From Azolla caroliniana (taxonomy: Eukaryota; Polypodiophyta): a stretch of DNA of 64,000 nucleotides. The notes under the pieces are model-generated. The model saw only the letters and a list, made by a program, of their open reading frames with translations, made no database searches and was not told the origin of the DNA. Below are positions 10,901 to 23,278 of this stretch, in pieces. The first letter of the stretch is position 1, and each line of letters opens with the position of its first letter. The DNA is taken from assembly GCA_043228905.1 (NCBI GenBank), contig JBHGNT010000010.1, positions 5,890,001 through 5,954,000 of the forward strand, read 5' to 3'. The position numbers and the translations under genes were made by a program.

Positions 10901-13820
10901 GCACACTAATATTTTACTTTGAAAAAAGTGGCTTTATGGATTCTATTTCCACATCCTCAGGTTTGAATACCTAATGTCTCTAACATATTCCTACAAAGAA
11001 AATTGGTTATAAATTCATCTTTGACAACTTACGAGACTAGTGTTCAAAATTGCAAGGCTACTCTAAATACATTTGTTTCCTTGAACTAAGTATCAGAAAA
11101 GAGTTCCACGAGTTCTTATAGTCTTAAGAGTTGTAGCGAATAGGTTTATAATCTTTGGCTTTAGGTGCAAACACCAACTATTCCAAAAATCATTTGAACT
11201 TCAAACATTAGCAAATTAAGCTAGAGAATTGTTCACCAACAACTACATTTGTGCATTGCTTGAATTCTAGGTGATGGGATTAGCAAACACACCATTAGTG
11301 GGTCATTTTGAGCATTTCTAAGATCTAGAATCTAGATGAGGAGTTTCGTTGTAGTTTCCAATCTGTTTATTTTCTAGTTCACGAAACACGTTCATAAAAG
11401 AGAGGTTTAACAGATTTCAAGTTATAACCTTATGTCTCAATATGCATATGTATTGTTGCATGCTAGATTGGTTGGGTTAAAACTTGTTCCATATGGTACG
11501 CTAAGACACAAATTTCTAGTAAGGGAACCATCATTGTGAAAGGTTTAGTTATAGTGTTGTCGCTCTACAATGTACATCATGGTCTCCAAGGGGGAATTTT
11601 GATGCCAATGAAATATTGATATAAACAAAGATGCACTCTTGGATCATCGATGCAACCCTATTGACATGTGGCAAAGAGATAAGCACAACTTTGACCCCAA
11701 CCATTTTATGTATTTGCACAACGCGTTTTTCCAAATTAAAACTCGACTCTTAAATAGTAATCTGTGCATAATTGTGGAAACTATGGACAAATATGGCTAG
11801 AACTTCCATTAAGTTTTAACGAAAAACAAGTCACTAAAAGGATATCATGCAACCCTTTATTTGTACACATATATACCTACGAACATAGGCTAAACTAAGC
11901 GAGGTGTCTTCTTTTGTTTAATGCATTGCCAAGGACACCTATTGAATATATGTACAATGTACATTATGGATGCATGCACATACACATTTATATACATATG
12001 TGTGGTCCGACCCATTGCAAATACATATAAATATATGTCGATGTATGTGTGTGGGTAAATATGTATGTATGTGTGCACAAACATTGCTAACTTCGAAGCA
12101 TACATGCATTTATGCTATGTGAACTTGTTTGACTTTCTTCATCACATCATGTGCATTGTCGATTAGAGAACATTTGTTTTGGTTTTAATACAAAGATATG
12201 GATTCTGGAAACTTTGGAACTCACGACGAGGCAACAATGAGCATCGAGAATGGCAAAATGTTGGGTCATCCAAGAAGCTACCTACCTCCTACTTAATTCA
12301 ATGAATAACTACTAAGAGCAATAAGGATTTTGAACTCGCACAACAATCAATTTCTCCTGGGATACAACCTTAGGGTTCAAGGGCCTAACTTCTGACTACA
12401 AAAAATGGTTAAAGGAAGCAAAAAAAAAGTGGTTGAAGGAAAAATAACATGATTTAGAGTTTTGAGGTTGAAGGAGTTGAATTTGGCCCTATTTCCTAAA
12501 CTCGAAACCCTAGACGCTCGACATAGGATCTAGAGAGTAAGTTCAAACACTAAAACCCTCCTTAAGGGAATTAAATGGAAATTTAGGGTTTATGGTTGAA
12601 TGATGTTATGTTTTGGTCCTGTAAAGTTTCTTTCATGGAATTAAAGAGGTTTGGGATTTGAGATTTATCTCTAAAACTGTCATGAGCAAATTAATGCAAA
12701 CAATGGACTACAAGCCGATTTCTGACCTTAAAAGTCAATTAATGGGACTTAACGCAAATTACGGAGTAGCATATAGAGAACCCCATTTAGATTTCAAATT
12801 ACACTTGCAATTAGGGTTTTTAGTTTTGAATAGTCAAGTTTTGAAATGAAGCCCTACATGAGGATAAAAGAAATCCAATATTAAGCAAAGCAAAGAAGTT
12901 TACATGAAATGGTACACCATATTACACAAGTTAAAGAGTATTTGACCAAAATTAGGAATTAGGGTTGAAAGGGGCATTTGAAAAAGATAGATATATTTTG
13001 AAAGTAGTGAGGGATTTCTCACTTTAAAGAACAAATTTAGATTTCAAATTACAATATTTTTCTTCTTTAGTGCTCAATTTGACTGAGAATAAAAAAGAAA
13101 TCTTGGTGATCTCTAAAGCTTCATGAAATGCTAGTTTGCAATGATCAATAAATTAATGTGTTGGATCTCAATTTAACAACCAATCTTTTTGTACAAGGGT
13201 CAAGAAGAAGAAGAGGAAGATAACAAACATTTGTCTAAATTTCGTTGGAGTGATTAATCGAAGACATCTCAACATTCGAAGATTTATATCCGAAAAAAAC
13301 ATCACAATTTGGAGATATATATGCTTTCAATTCTGAAATTGAAAGGCGTTGCAAGTACAAATTAGGCACCCTTTATTGACACTACCGTAACCCAAATTGC
13401 ATCACTTTTCGAGTGCCTCCAAGCCGAACAAAACCATTTCTTCTTTACTATCTCTCATTCACTCTCTACTACGTAAAAACAACGAATCCAAACAAAAAAG
13501 CTGGTACATCTTTCATTTCAGCCCGCAAAAAATGCTTATTTTTTACGCTATCATCTTCTTTCATTGCAGACATTGATTGCTCAAGGCCTAAACAATATTA
13601 TTTGTGACAAGTTAAGAGGGGGGGTGCGAGCATCCGTCGCATTCGACGCGCTCAAGGATACAAGTATTTGCTCATTCCGAGGGGTTCGGTGTGCAAGTGT
13701 ATGGGAGATCAATGCTAAAGGACATTTAGTTATTGTGTTTGGTGGCCTAAGCTCCAAGAATGAACAAATAGATGAATGACAATGTTTGGAACTTGGTAGT
13801 ATGCAAAACATTCGGGACAA
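7908..13820. other. Long AT-rich intergenic region without recognisable genes
   Basis: Nothing here resembles a conserved gene. Visible content: a (TA)n tract at 9561-9583, a frame at 8883-9185 (-) of about 100 codons rich in W/F/K that resembles no family I can name, a tRNA-like B box near 10850, and TATG/CATA-rich sequence around 11950-12080. AT richness and lack of long frames suggest old, decayed intergenic DNA. Confidence 0.55.
10830..10885 (+). repeat. Possible tRNA-derived SINE head (pol III A/B boxes)
   Basis: The segment contains TAGTGTAAAAGG (weak A box) and about 35 bases later GGTTCGAAGTCC, very close to the B-box consensus GGTTCGANNCC. No full tRNA cloverleaf follows, so a SINE-like or tRNA-related relic is more likely than a working tRNA gene. 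Confidence 0.3.
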
Positions 13821-13821
13821 T

Positions 13822-14075
13822 GTGGTTCATGTGTTTGATGAATTGGATAAAGTTGAGGCCAATCCAATTTGTGTGCTTGTTGAACCAGATAACGTCTACG
13901 GAAATCCGGTTTATGCGCCTAGTGAATTGGATAACATCAAGAACAATCTGGTTTTATGCGGTCAATGAATCAGATGAGGTTGAGGATGAATCTGGTTCGT
14001 GTGATCAATGAACCAAATAAGGTCAACGAACCAGATAGTTTTGAGGAAAATCAGGATTGTGCGTTCGATGACGTT
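13822..14075. repeat. Decayed minisatellite, ~45-bp imperfect units
   Basis: About five diverged units, each containing a GAATTGGATAA- or GAACCAGAT-like core followed by an AATC(T/C)GGTT-like block and a TGTG/ATGCG junction. It lies about 700 bp upstream of the LRR receptor gene. Short frames across it are probably by-products of the repeat. Confidence 0.5.
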
Positions 14076-14509
14076 GTTGGCCGTGGCGCGAGGAGACTCG
14101 TCGGAAGGGAAGGAATAAATAGAACGGAACAAAAGCAGACTATAGATAGAAAGGTAAAGGGGGAAGGGAATTTACCCAAAATACCCCTGAAAATATAACA
14201 TTTCATGAAATTCCACAAAATACCCCCCCCCACCCCACCCCAAAGAAAAAAGATGTGGGGAAAAGAAACAGAGTAATGTTAATCAATCCCATTATGTATA
14301 TTAAATAAGCTTGTCCAAAATCAGAACTAGAGTTATGTATGTATGTACATATCTTGTGAATCTCTGATTAATTAAGCCATTGTCTATTAATCAGTTAATT
14401 AACTGCTTAAGAGTGAGTTGAGTTAATGAATTAATTAGTGGGATTAATAAAGTAATGAAATTTAAAAAAAAAATCTGAAACTTTGCATTATTTTGAGCTG
14501 CTTCTGTTT

Positions 14510-14735
14510 GGGGGAGCAGCTTTTGCTCTGTTCTTTTTTCTTTCTTTCTTCCCCTTGTATTTTTGCTCTGTTTCCCTTCTCCCCTCCCCCACCCCCAACC
14601 CCAAAACCTGTTCTTTCCTTTTGGTCTTTTGGCCATTGGAACTCTTTCCATTTACTTCAGTAAGCTTCAAACACAAGGGAACTCCCCATTCCTCTTCTTT
14701 CTTCTTTCTTTCTTCTTTCTTCTTCTTCTTCTTAC
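14510..14735 (+). promoter_or_regulatory. Pyrimidine-rich leader of the LRR pseudokinase gene
   Basis: The 260 bases before the ATG at 14771 are strongly C/T-rich on the plus strand (TTCTTTCTTCC-type runs, poly-C stretches, CTT repeats near 14700-14735), typical of CT-rich plant 5' UTRs. The open frame extends through it only because pyrimidine codons lack stops. No firm TATA box was identified. Confidence 0.4.
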
Positions 14736-14770
14736 CATTGATTGCATTACTCACAATTTTGACAAAGGCA

Positions 14771-17700
14771 ATGGTGCTCCTCTCCTCTCCTCAGCTCCAA
14801 CTAGAAGAGCTTCTACCGCCTCCTCGCCCCGCCATTGCGCTAGTATTGCTAATGTACTACTATACACTCTCCCTCCACCTAATTATAGCAGCATCAGGGG
14901 CCACCCCCAATTACAGCAGTGCCGCGGACATGTCCGCGCTCCTCGAGTTCGCGGCAGGAGTAAGGCAGGCCGGGCCCCGGCCCGGGACTGGAGGTGCCAG
15001 CTCAGCATCGCCAGGATGCGTCCTCTCGCTGAGCTGGACATCCAATGCCGGCGATGACCCGTGCAAGTGGTGCGGGATCTCTTGCGATGGCGACGGGGCC
15101 GTCGTGTCGGTCCAGCTGGCGGGCCTCGGCCTCCTCGGGGGCTTCCGGCCAAGCAGCCTCTCAAACCTCCGCCGCCTCTCGTTGCTCGACCTCTCCTCTA
15201 ACAACCTTTCGGGCCCGATCCCCGAGGATCTGGGCGGGCTTTCGGCCACGTTGCGCCGGCTCGACTTGTCCGGGAATGCATTCACGGGTGCCGTCCCGTT
15301 CACACTCGGCGGCCTCTCGGCCTTGATTGACCTCTCATTGGCCTCCAACCAGCTCCAAGGCCCCATCCCCTCGTCTCTCGGGGCCCTCCTCAGCCTCACC
15401 TCTCTCAATCTCTCCTCCAATTCTCTTCACAACCCCATCCCTTTGGAGCTCTCCCAAATCCAGAGCCTCCAAGTCCTCGACCTTCACGCTAATCGGCTCT
15501 CGGGTGGGATCGATCCCGTCTTCCTCGGCTTCCCTTCTCTTGTCTCTGTAGACCTTAGCGACAACGAATTGTCGGGTTTCTTGCCATGGCAACCTAATGA
15601 CACCTTGCCTCTCCTCAAGACCCTTCAATATGTGAACCTTAGCAATAACCACCTCACTGGACCCCTCGCGCCTTCCAAATTCTCCTCCATCTTCGCCGAG
15701 AAGCTCCGAGTCCTCGATATGAGCCATAATGAGCTCACCGGAGACCTTCCCGACTTTGAATACGTTATCGAACTAGTCACGCTACGGCTTAGTAACAATC
15801 TTTTCACAGGCTCTGTCCCATCCACTCTCTTGTCGGCGAATCTTGGCCTCCTCGAAGAGCTTGACATTAGTATGAACAATCTTACAGGTATAAATTTTAG
15901 AACTACTCTCTTGTATCATTCATTCTTTTAACTCTTCCAAGACTATAGGATTCTATGTCTCTTGCAAACGACTCTAGTTAACATAAGATTCTTTAACCCT
16001 TCAAGACTCTACGATTCTATGTCTCTTGTAAATGACTCTAGTTAACATATGATTTAATGCAATGCATGTTTTGAATAGTCATGATCTCCGACCCATTTTA
16101 GGAGATAAAAACAAAAAAGATGGAATCATCAGACTATTGTTTTTGTATACACTCAATTGGTTTATGTTGTTATATAATCTATAATGGTGTTATTTATAGG
16201 AGGCATTACTAGGGTGTTATCGTCATCGTTGAGGGTGCTTAATCTATCTTCGAACTCTTTGGTGGGTCCGATTCCTCAAAAGATCGGCTCATGTTCCATC
16301 ATTGACTTAAGCCATAATGGATTTGAAGGTGACCTATTATCGATGCGGTATTGGAGCGAGATGATTGAAGTGATCGATTTGAGCTCCAATAACCTCGACG
16401 GTAAACTAATCGATGATGTTTCGGGTTTCGTTCGCCTCCGAAGCTTCAATGTATCTCACAATGCACTCGTCGGATCCATACCTCTCATGTACGCGAAGAT
16501 TGCCTTTGTGGATCTTAGTTTCAATCAGCTCATCGGGTCTGTTCCCGCCTCTTTCTTCAATTCTTCGACTCTCTTGTACCTCGATCTATCGAACAATGGA
16601 TTGAACGGGAGTCTAACGATCGAGACCCCGTTCGCACCAAGTAATATCTTAACTTATTCACCATCGGTGCCTCCTCTAGTACAAAATGGGCCAATTTTTC
16701 CGCTGGTTTATATGGATTTGTCGACCAACAAGATCGAAGGGAGTATTTCGGATGGGATTGGCCAGTTTCGCAACATGAAGGTATTGGATCTGAGAAGCAA
16801 TCACATCTCAGGATCCATGCCAAAAGCCCTTTGCAACCTTACATCCTTGGAAAGGCTAGATTTATCCCTGAATGAGATGACAGGGCCTATACCAGGTGAG
16901 CTTCCAAGCACCTTGACATATCTAAGCCTCTCAAAGAATATGTTATCTGGTACTATTCCACAAGACCTCAAAAGGTTCCCAGAAGCCTCTTTCTTCCCAG
17001 GGAATGAAGGTCTAGTTTCTACATGGACATTTGCCCCTACTAGCCCACAAGCCGGACATATTATGGCGAGTTCACATGGGGGAAAACACATGTCTAGGTC
17101 GGTTAAATCCGGCATCCTCATTGGGGGGTGCACCGCGGGTGTTGCACTAGTTCTCATTGGCATTGTGCTTGTGGTCATATATCCCAAGGTTTATCAAAGG
17201 TGCCGAGACGGCTCCGGCTCCCACGAAAGCCGAAAAAGCAAAAGCATGTGGATGACTGGCCCCATCTCTCGCAATGGGTCGTCCAATCTCGGCTCCTCCA
17301 CCGTTCTACTACAAGAAGCATCCTCGGCCTTCCGGTATAAGGGCTCCGCTCCCATGGACAATGACACGATCACGATGGGAAGTGAAGACGAAACTACTAC
17401 GTATGGCATTAGTAACAATGAAGATGGTAATAACAAGCATAATGCTTCTTCTTTGGGGGCGCCTGTCCTTAAGGTGCAATCCCCTGATAGGCTTTCTGGG
17501 GACCTTCACTTCCTTGATAAGTCCCTTCGGTTTACACCCGAAGAGTTGTCACGCGCACCGGCCGAAGTGCTAGGGAGAAGTAGCAACGGGACGAGTTACA
17601 AGGCCACACTCGATAGCGGTCATGTGTTGGCCGTGAAGTGGCTTCGAGAAGGGATCACGAAGAATAAGAAGGAGTTCGCGCGTGAGGTGAAGCGGTTTGC

Positions 17701-18552
17701 GAAAATCCGGCACCCGAACTTGAACCCACTTAGAGGCTACTATTGGGGCCCACATGAACATGAGAAGTTGGTCTTGTCAGATTTTGTTAGCTCAGGGAGC
17801 TTGGCAGCATATTTTGTTAATTCAGGTAGGTTAACAAAAAAACATCACTATTTTTTGTTATTTGTTTTAAAAAAGGTGTTTTCAAACTTGTTCCCCAAAC
17901 TTGTAACCCAGATCGTGGAGCATGGCAAGTGGGTCGGACACCGGGCACAACACCCACGACAACTACTACCATCGCACTATCGTGGGAACAACGTCTTACA
18001 ATATCGGCCGACATAGCGCGAGGTTTACGCTACCTTCATGATGAGAGGCACGAGCCGCACGGTAATCTAAAAGCCTCCAATGTGCTCATTTACGTGGATG
18101 GCTCAAACAACCTTATAGCACGCCTCTCGGACTACGGGCTGCATTCGTTAATGTCCAAGCAAAGGTTAATCCCTAGCCAAAACGTGAATGTGAACGCGTT
18201 GGGATACTTGGCCCCAGAGCTCTCGTCCATACCCAAGCCCACTTTCGCAGTGGACATTTACGCATTAGGAGTGTTAATGCTCGAGCTATGGACGGGGAAA
18301 TGTGCAAGTGATATTGTCTCTGGGGAATGTGGGGTCGTGGATCTTGTAGATTGGGTTAAATCGTTGGTCTCTCAGAGGAGGGCCTTGGATTGCTTCGATC
18401 AATCGTTGTTACTCAATCATCTGCGTGATGGTTTAATTCGGCCGAAAGGCATGGATGAGATGCTTGCCTTGGCTCTCCGGTGTGTCTCCTCGCACTCCTC
18501 TGCTAGGCCCTTGATTGCTTCGATTTATGAACAAATCTCATCCTTTTGCTAA
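14771..18552 (+). CDS. LRR receptor-like pseudokinase, GHR1/At5g10020 type, three exons
   Basis: Exons 14771-15887, 16200-17825 and 17912-18552 join with GT/AG borders (CAG|GTATAA...ATAG|GA; TTCAG|GTAGG...CCCAG|AT) in consistent phase to give 1127 residues. Domains: signal peptide (hydrophobic LVLLMYYYTL), LRR N-cap with a CKWCGISCD-type pair, about 20 leucine-rich repeats interrupted by an island-like segment, one membrane helix (about residues 677-700), a Ser/Gly-rich juxtamembrane region, and a kinase-like domain from about residue 814 (LSRAPAEVLGRSSNGTSYKA). The VAIK-type lysine is present (AVKW), but the catalytic HRD is HGN (HGNLKASN) and DFG is DYG, and the glycine loop is degenerate. 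It is therefore a predicted pseudokinase of the plasma membrane. GHR1 relatives scaffold stomatal or H2O2 signalling; the role here is inferred only. The closest named families are from memory. Confidence 0.88.
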
Positions 18553-20215
18553 CCTTCGATCCTCGTGCATTCAATGGGAAAAAAGCTTACATGTGTCTAC
18601 ATTGATGCCATGATCATATCATCTTTGTAATTTGTTGTAATTATGATTTTTTTGATGCTCTTCTTTGTTTTGATACCAAGCAGCAGCATCAATGCTAATG
18701 GCACTAATACGTTTCTTGATTAGGAAATGTATGTATTTTTAGCACCGATAGTTTATAGTTTCGACTTTCAATTAATGTAGTCTAGCTAGTATTATTGACC
18801 CACATTAAATTCAATGGAAGTAAGTGTGTATGTTGTTGGTATTGATTTGATCAACAATACTTTATTGGCATTCAATGCTAGCCATTTTAAAGTTCCAAAA
18901 TCCTCAAAATCCATGCTCTTGTTGTACATACATACATACATACATACATATGTACATATATGTATGCATGTATGTGTACATATGTATGTACGCATGCATG
19001 TCTTTGTTGTGTGTATATGCATGTAGTGAAAGGAGTTTTTGCATCCATACCTACTATTAACTAAAGCCCCCTTCACACATTGTTTATGTTTCTTTTGCTT
19101 TTGTTTGCTTGCTTTACACTATTACCCATTCACATGGTTGGACGTTAGTCGCATGCATACAAATGCATTCACGTTGTTGTTCGATGTTACCCATATCATA
19201 TATATGCATGTGCCTGGTAGGTCCTTGTACCTTTACAATACAATGCTTGGCCTTGTCATTCACACATGTGTGCACATTGGTGAAAGAAGTGCTTATATTT
19301 TTGTACACATGTATGTATAACCACATGTAAAAATGCAAGCATGCATGCATCCAATATAATAAGACACATGTGCGTGTCATGGCTATTGGAACTTAGTACA
19401 TACACATGCATGTGTAAACATACCGGAGTGTATACACCGATTCACCCAATTTAATGAAATGCACCCTAGTGCATTTCACAAATATAGCCTTAATGACCAT
19501 TGTTGAAAGTTACTTTTAATGGATGTAAGGTAAGGTAAGTGGGAAATGGGTTATCCTTGGATTTAATTTAGGACAACTCATTAGGATTTAGAATTTGTGG
19601 TAGAATGGAAGCCCAATGAATACATTCTATGATTCTTGTAAAAAAATGTAGCTTGTCTTGCAGATCCAATGGCATACATCTTTCGATCATGAGGCATTGT
19701 TGGTTAGAGTACTAAAAATACTTACCCATCTAAAGCCATTCCTTGTCATTAGCAATTGTTTAAAACCGAACTATTCAAAAAATTGAAACTTAAACAGAAC
19801 CGAACCACGAAAACCTTTAAATTGAACCTTTACAAAAAAATCAAGCTCAAACCAAACGGTTTTAGAGACTTTTAAACCTTTAAACCGTTAAAACTACAGT
19901 TTCATTGTTCAGTTTTGGTTTTCAAGTTAGGTTAAAATTCAAAATTTCACATTATCATTTTAAAAACTTTAAATTTCTCAAACTTTAAAGATTTTGCTTA
20001 AAAGATCAAAATTAGGCTTAAAATGCTAAAAAAAAATATTAAAAAAAAAGATCAAGTGTCAATCCTAAATAGTTGAACAGTTTGAAATCATTTAAACCGA
20101 AAATCGTTAAACCAATAAAGGCTTGAACCGAACTGAACTTAACCATTAAACCCCCAAACCGAATTGACCTATTTACTAAAACCTAAACCTAAACTGAACT
20201 ACCAAGATATTTAAA
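18553..20215. other. Spacer with TATG/CATA microsatellites and AAACCG-rich sequence
   Basis: No gene seen. 18925-19030 holds (CATA)n followed by interrupted ATGT units; scattered ATGCATG/ACATGTG words continue to about 19400. From about 19760 to 20270 the sequence is rich in AAACCG, AACCGTT and CCGAAC words on both strands, like a decayed low-complexity satellite. Confidence 0.55.
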
Positions 20216-20248
20216 CCGTTAAGTTGTTAAACCTTGATTTTGTAGTTT

Positions 20249-20268
20249 AGTTCGGTTCAAACCGAACT
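20249..20268. repeat. Perfect 9-bp inverted repeat
   Basis: AGTTCGGTT and AACCGAACT flank a 2-base centre at the right-hand edge of the AACCG-rich region. The arms are perfectly complementary. It is probably generated by the repeated AACCG words. Confidence 0.6.
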
Positions 20269-20329
20269 GTTGCCGATTACTACTTGTCATTATGTTCCTC
20301 TTGAACATTGTGCACAAGGTTCTTGTTAA

Positions 20330-20465
20330 ATTGTAAGCATGTGCATACGAGGACATAAAGACGTCTAGACCTACATATTCATTTATAGAGTGCATATGTT
20401 CTTCATCTTCATAACTTGCCCTTGACAACATGTCTGCCACATTGTAGTACTTCTTGCCATATGCC
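20330..20465 (-). pseudogene. Fragment of Gypsy RNase H/connection end
   Basis: The minus frame reads VADMLSRASYEDEEHM followed by an EYVGLDVF-like segment. This matches the end of the RNase H region of the large Gypsy at 46.5 kb (MADMLPRARFDDEGGM... EVGVDFF). The fragment is about 45 codons long with no other domain around it. It is an isolated relic of the same Gypsy family, probably old. Confidence 0.6.
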
Positions 20466-21049
20466 AGACTAAGTGATTTGTTATAAGAAATGTATCATAG
20501 TATAACAACGTTGTTAAAAATTTCCATTGAGCATCTCACATTCTCATATCCAGTCTGAAAATACAATAAAAAATCCTAGTAGAAGTAGGGTATTAGATAG
20601 ATAGATAGAGACTAAGATTGTCAATGTGATATAAAAGGTAAAATATATAAACCTTTATATCTATCTTCTCTTCCAAGTGTGAAAGGGGCAACATTGTAAT
20701 CTAATAAATGAAAGAGGTAATATAAGTCAATGAAATTATAAACATTTTACACGGGTTTTTCCTCATTTTAACGCTCTCTAGAGCTAAAACTTAAGCATTT
20801 CTTTCTCTTCTTAATCGCTTTCTTAGTCTCAAGTCCTAACCCTAATTGTTAAATTAACTTAAGCATGTATTTAGCTAAGTGGACTAATAAAAGCTAGATC
20901 ATGTTGATGATTTCTCATTCCTCCGCTCTTCTAATGTGCATGGAATTGTGGTAAAGGATTTTCGTGATTAAATGTTAATGCCTTGCCTTATGAATGTGAT
21001 TAAGTCGTAGAGTAAGATTGGAGTTTCCTTTAGTAGTTAGTTTACATAT

Positions 21050-21140
21050 TTGCACTGTGCGAGTGGTTAACAACCATTCTCAACCATCCATCCCACAAAA
21101 GGGTAGATGGTGATGTTGGAGTTCGAGACCGTCAGTGCGG
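21050..21140 (+). repeat. Possible tRNA-derived SINE head
   Basis: GCGAGTGGTTAAC (A-box-like, near 21058) is followed about 55 bases later by GGAGTTCGAGACC (B-box-like, near 21118). A nearby stretch (CATTTGAAACAGG, about 21160) recurs near 25227, so a dispersed repeat may extend from here. Confidence 0.35.
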
Positions 21141-21639
21141 AAACAAGAAAACACCGGGACATTTGAAACAGGCAATATGTCATATTCTCATTTTCATGAC
21201 CGGTTGAGCCGTTAAGAATTGCCTAAATTTGTCAAAATTTTATAGAAAGGTATGGGCATGCATACATCTATTCTTAAAATATGGTGGATTTCTTAAGTGT
21301 AACATTTCATGACAATAAAACCAATAGTCTTATATTCAGTTAGTCACGTTTTTCTACCTAATTCTTAGGTAATAATTGAAAATCCATGGAACATTAATTG
21401 GATTTATCCTCATTCTACATCTGTGAGTACATTTCTAGAGGTTCTGAATATGAAAGACATCTAAAACAAGGGGTTTTTCGGTTTAGGGTGAAACACATGA
21501 CACCTAAAATGTCGTTAGAAATTCTCGCATTCTACTCACTCTCCAATCATTACAAGAAAAATTATGATTCCAAGAAAATTGAATGGAGATTAATACGTAA
21601 ACTTGTTAATTTCTATTAAACTCGAAGTTGGACACTTAT

Positions 21640-21905
21640 ACTTTATGTCTAAAGTCATACTATCTAAGATTAAGTCATACTATCTAACATTCCGAGAGAG
21701 TCTAAGATCGTAAAGTTCCTCTAATGATCTAAGATTAATTCATAGTATCTAACATTCCAAGTGAGTCTAAGATCGTAAAGTTCCTCCTACTATACTTTTT
21801 GTCTCAAGTCACACTACTATCGAAGATTCTTAGAGTGTCAAAGTTCAACAACTATAATCAAGTCAAAGTACTATTGAAGATTCCAGGAGTGACAAAGTTC
21901 AACAA
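21640..21905. repeat. Tandem repeat, ~62-bp imperfect units, about four copies
   Basis: Units share AAGTCATACTATCTAACATT then GAGTCTAAGATCGTAAAGTT (copies starting near 21670 and 21735). Two more diverged units near 21800-21905 contain AAGTCA...ACTATTGAAGATTC then GTGACAAAGTTCAAC. Noncoding, AT-rich. Confidence 0.6.
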
Positions 21906-22329
21906 TTAATATGTAACTATATACATTTAGCAATGATTCAAACAATATATATACTATACTCCAAGAGAGGTAAAGGTCAAGAACAAATACAATAAAGAAT
22001 TGTAAATTTTGCCTTCCTATTGATTTTTAAACACATACACTGTAACATATGTACTAGCGATTTATGCATTTATTGAACGATTGACTCATACATGTATCCA
22101 TATAAAGCTAAAGAACAACATATGTACTTAAGAAATATACAACACAACTTACAATGACATCAAACTAGACTATATATTCGAACGAAAGAGTTAAGTAACC
22201 AAATCATTGCTTGCATTAATAAAGTCAACGAGTTCCAAATTCATCATGTTCAATTGCATTACGTCATATGCAATCAATCTATCAACAAGTCTGGAATGAC
22301 GGGCTCTTCTGAACTAGTTGGTTATTGTA

Positions 22330-22745
22330 CAATATTTGGAAGCGATTCTGGAAGTCCGATTGTCATCATCCTATATGTTACAGATGATCTAGTCATTGGA
22401 GGTGAAAATCTATTCGACATCAACAATGTCAAGTCCCTCCTCTCCGGCAAATTCAAGATGACGGACATGAAGGAGCTCCATTACTTCCTTGGCATAGAGG
22501 TAATTTGAAAACTCCAGTCGTCATTATGATCTCTCAACGACACTAAATCCTTAACTTGTTATACAAGTTCAAGCTGACTGAGTGTAAGTCTATGGCAACC
22601 CCTCTCAGTCGGAACCCGAAGTTAACTGCTGACTCCGACACAGAAGTGTGTGAGCCAGCTTAGTACCGACAACTGATCGAGAGCCTCATCTATCTTAGGA
22701 TCACTCAACTGGACCTCAACTATGTTGCTTCCTCTCTCGAAGATA
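22330..22745 (+). pseudogene. Copia reverse transcriptase relic
   Basis: The frame contains IVIILYVTDDLVIGGEN and DMKELHYFLGIEV, the YVDD and LGIE(V/I) blocks of Copia reverse transcriptase, but with an extra residue inside the catalytic box (YVTDD). Downstream, other frames show LNLLYKFKLTECKSMATPL and LIESLIYLRITQ, the usual RT-connection sequence, with frameshifts and a TAG. The integrase and gag parts are missing. Definitely dead. Confidence 0.75.
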
Positions 22746-23209
22746 TACTTTCGATTAGTCCCTGACTAATCGGGTCAAGGGAATCGTGGTTACGTAGGAG
22801 GGTACGCCAAGGCCGAACAAGGAGATTAACTACGAAATGGCTGGCCACAACTGATCTTATGACTTATGATTTATGAATAGGACTAGAACTCAATGTAAAT
22901 GTGAATATTGAAATGACACCGGAAATTGACATGAACATAGTATGTATTATAGAATTACTGTATATATCGATTACATGACTTCCCGCCGACAATACCGTTA
23001 CTCTCTCTCTCTCATAACAGAAAACAGATATACATATAGGTCCTTTTCTCTTGTATATCATACACATATATATTGAATCTCTCTTCTACGCCCCCTCTTG
23101 TGCTATTGCACCTTGCTTTATATAGCTTTTGTGTCCCCTCGTCGCGCTCTAACCACTCCTCTGATTTTCGGCTCCTATTCTAGGTTGTGTCATGAAGACA
23201 ACATTTTGG

Positions 23210-23270
23210 TTATCAAGAATCGAACCCATGACTTCTTGGTCTATGTGTTGAACCCTTAACCATTGTAATA
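23210..23270 (-). repeat. Possible tRNA-derived SINE head, minus strand
   Basis: Reading the minus strand, TACAATGGTTAAGGG (A-box-like, 23267-23253) precedes GGGTTCGATTC (B box, 23227-23217) by about 25 bases. Plant tRNA-derived SINEs have this arrangement. No cloverleaf found. Confidence 0.35.
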
Positions 23271-23278
23271 ACATATAT

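Noticed and set aside
14483-14770. Extension of the LRR receptor frame upstream of 14771
   Set aside because: The extension encodes pyrimidine-driven Phe/Leu/Ser runs. The ATG at 14771 is followed by a good signal peptide and fits the family start.
21118-21130. Functional tRNA genes at the B-box-like sites
   Set aside because: None of the five sites folds into a complete cloverleaf by eye; SINE-like origin is preferred.
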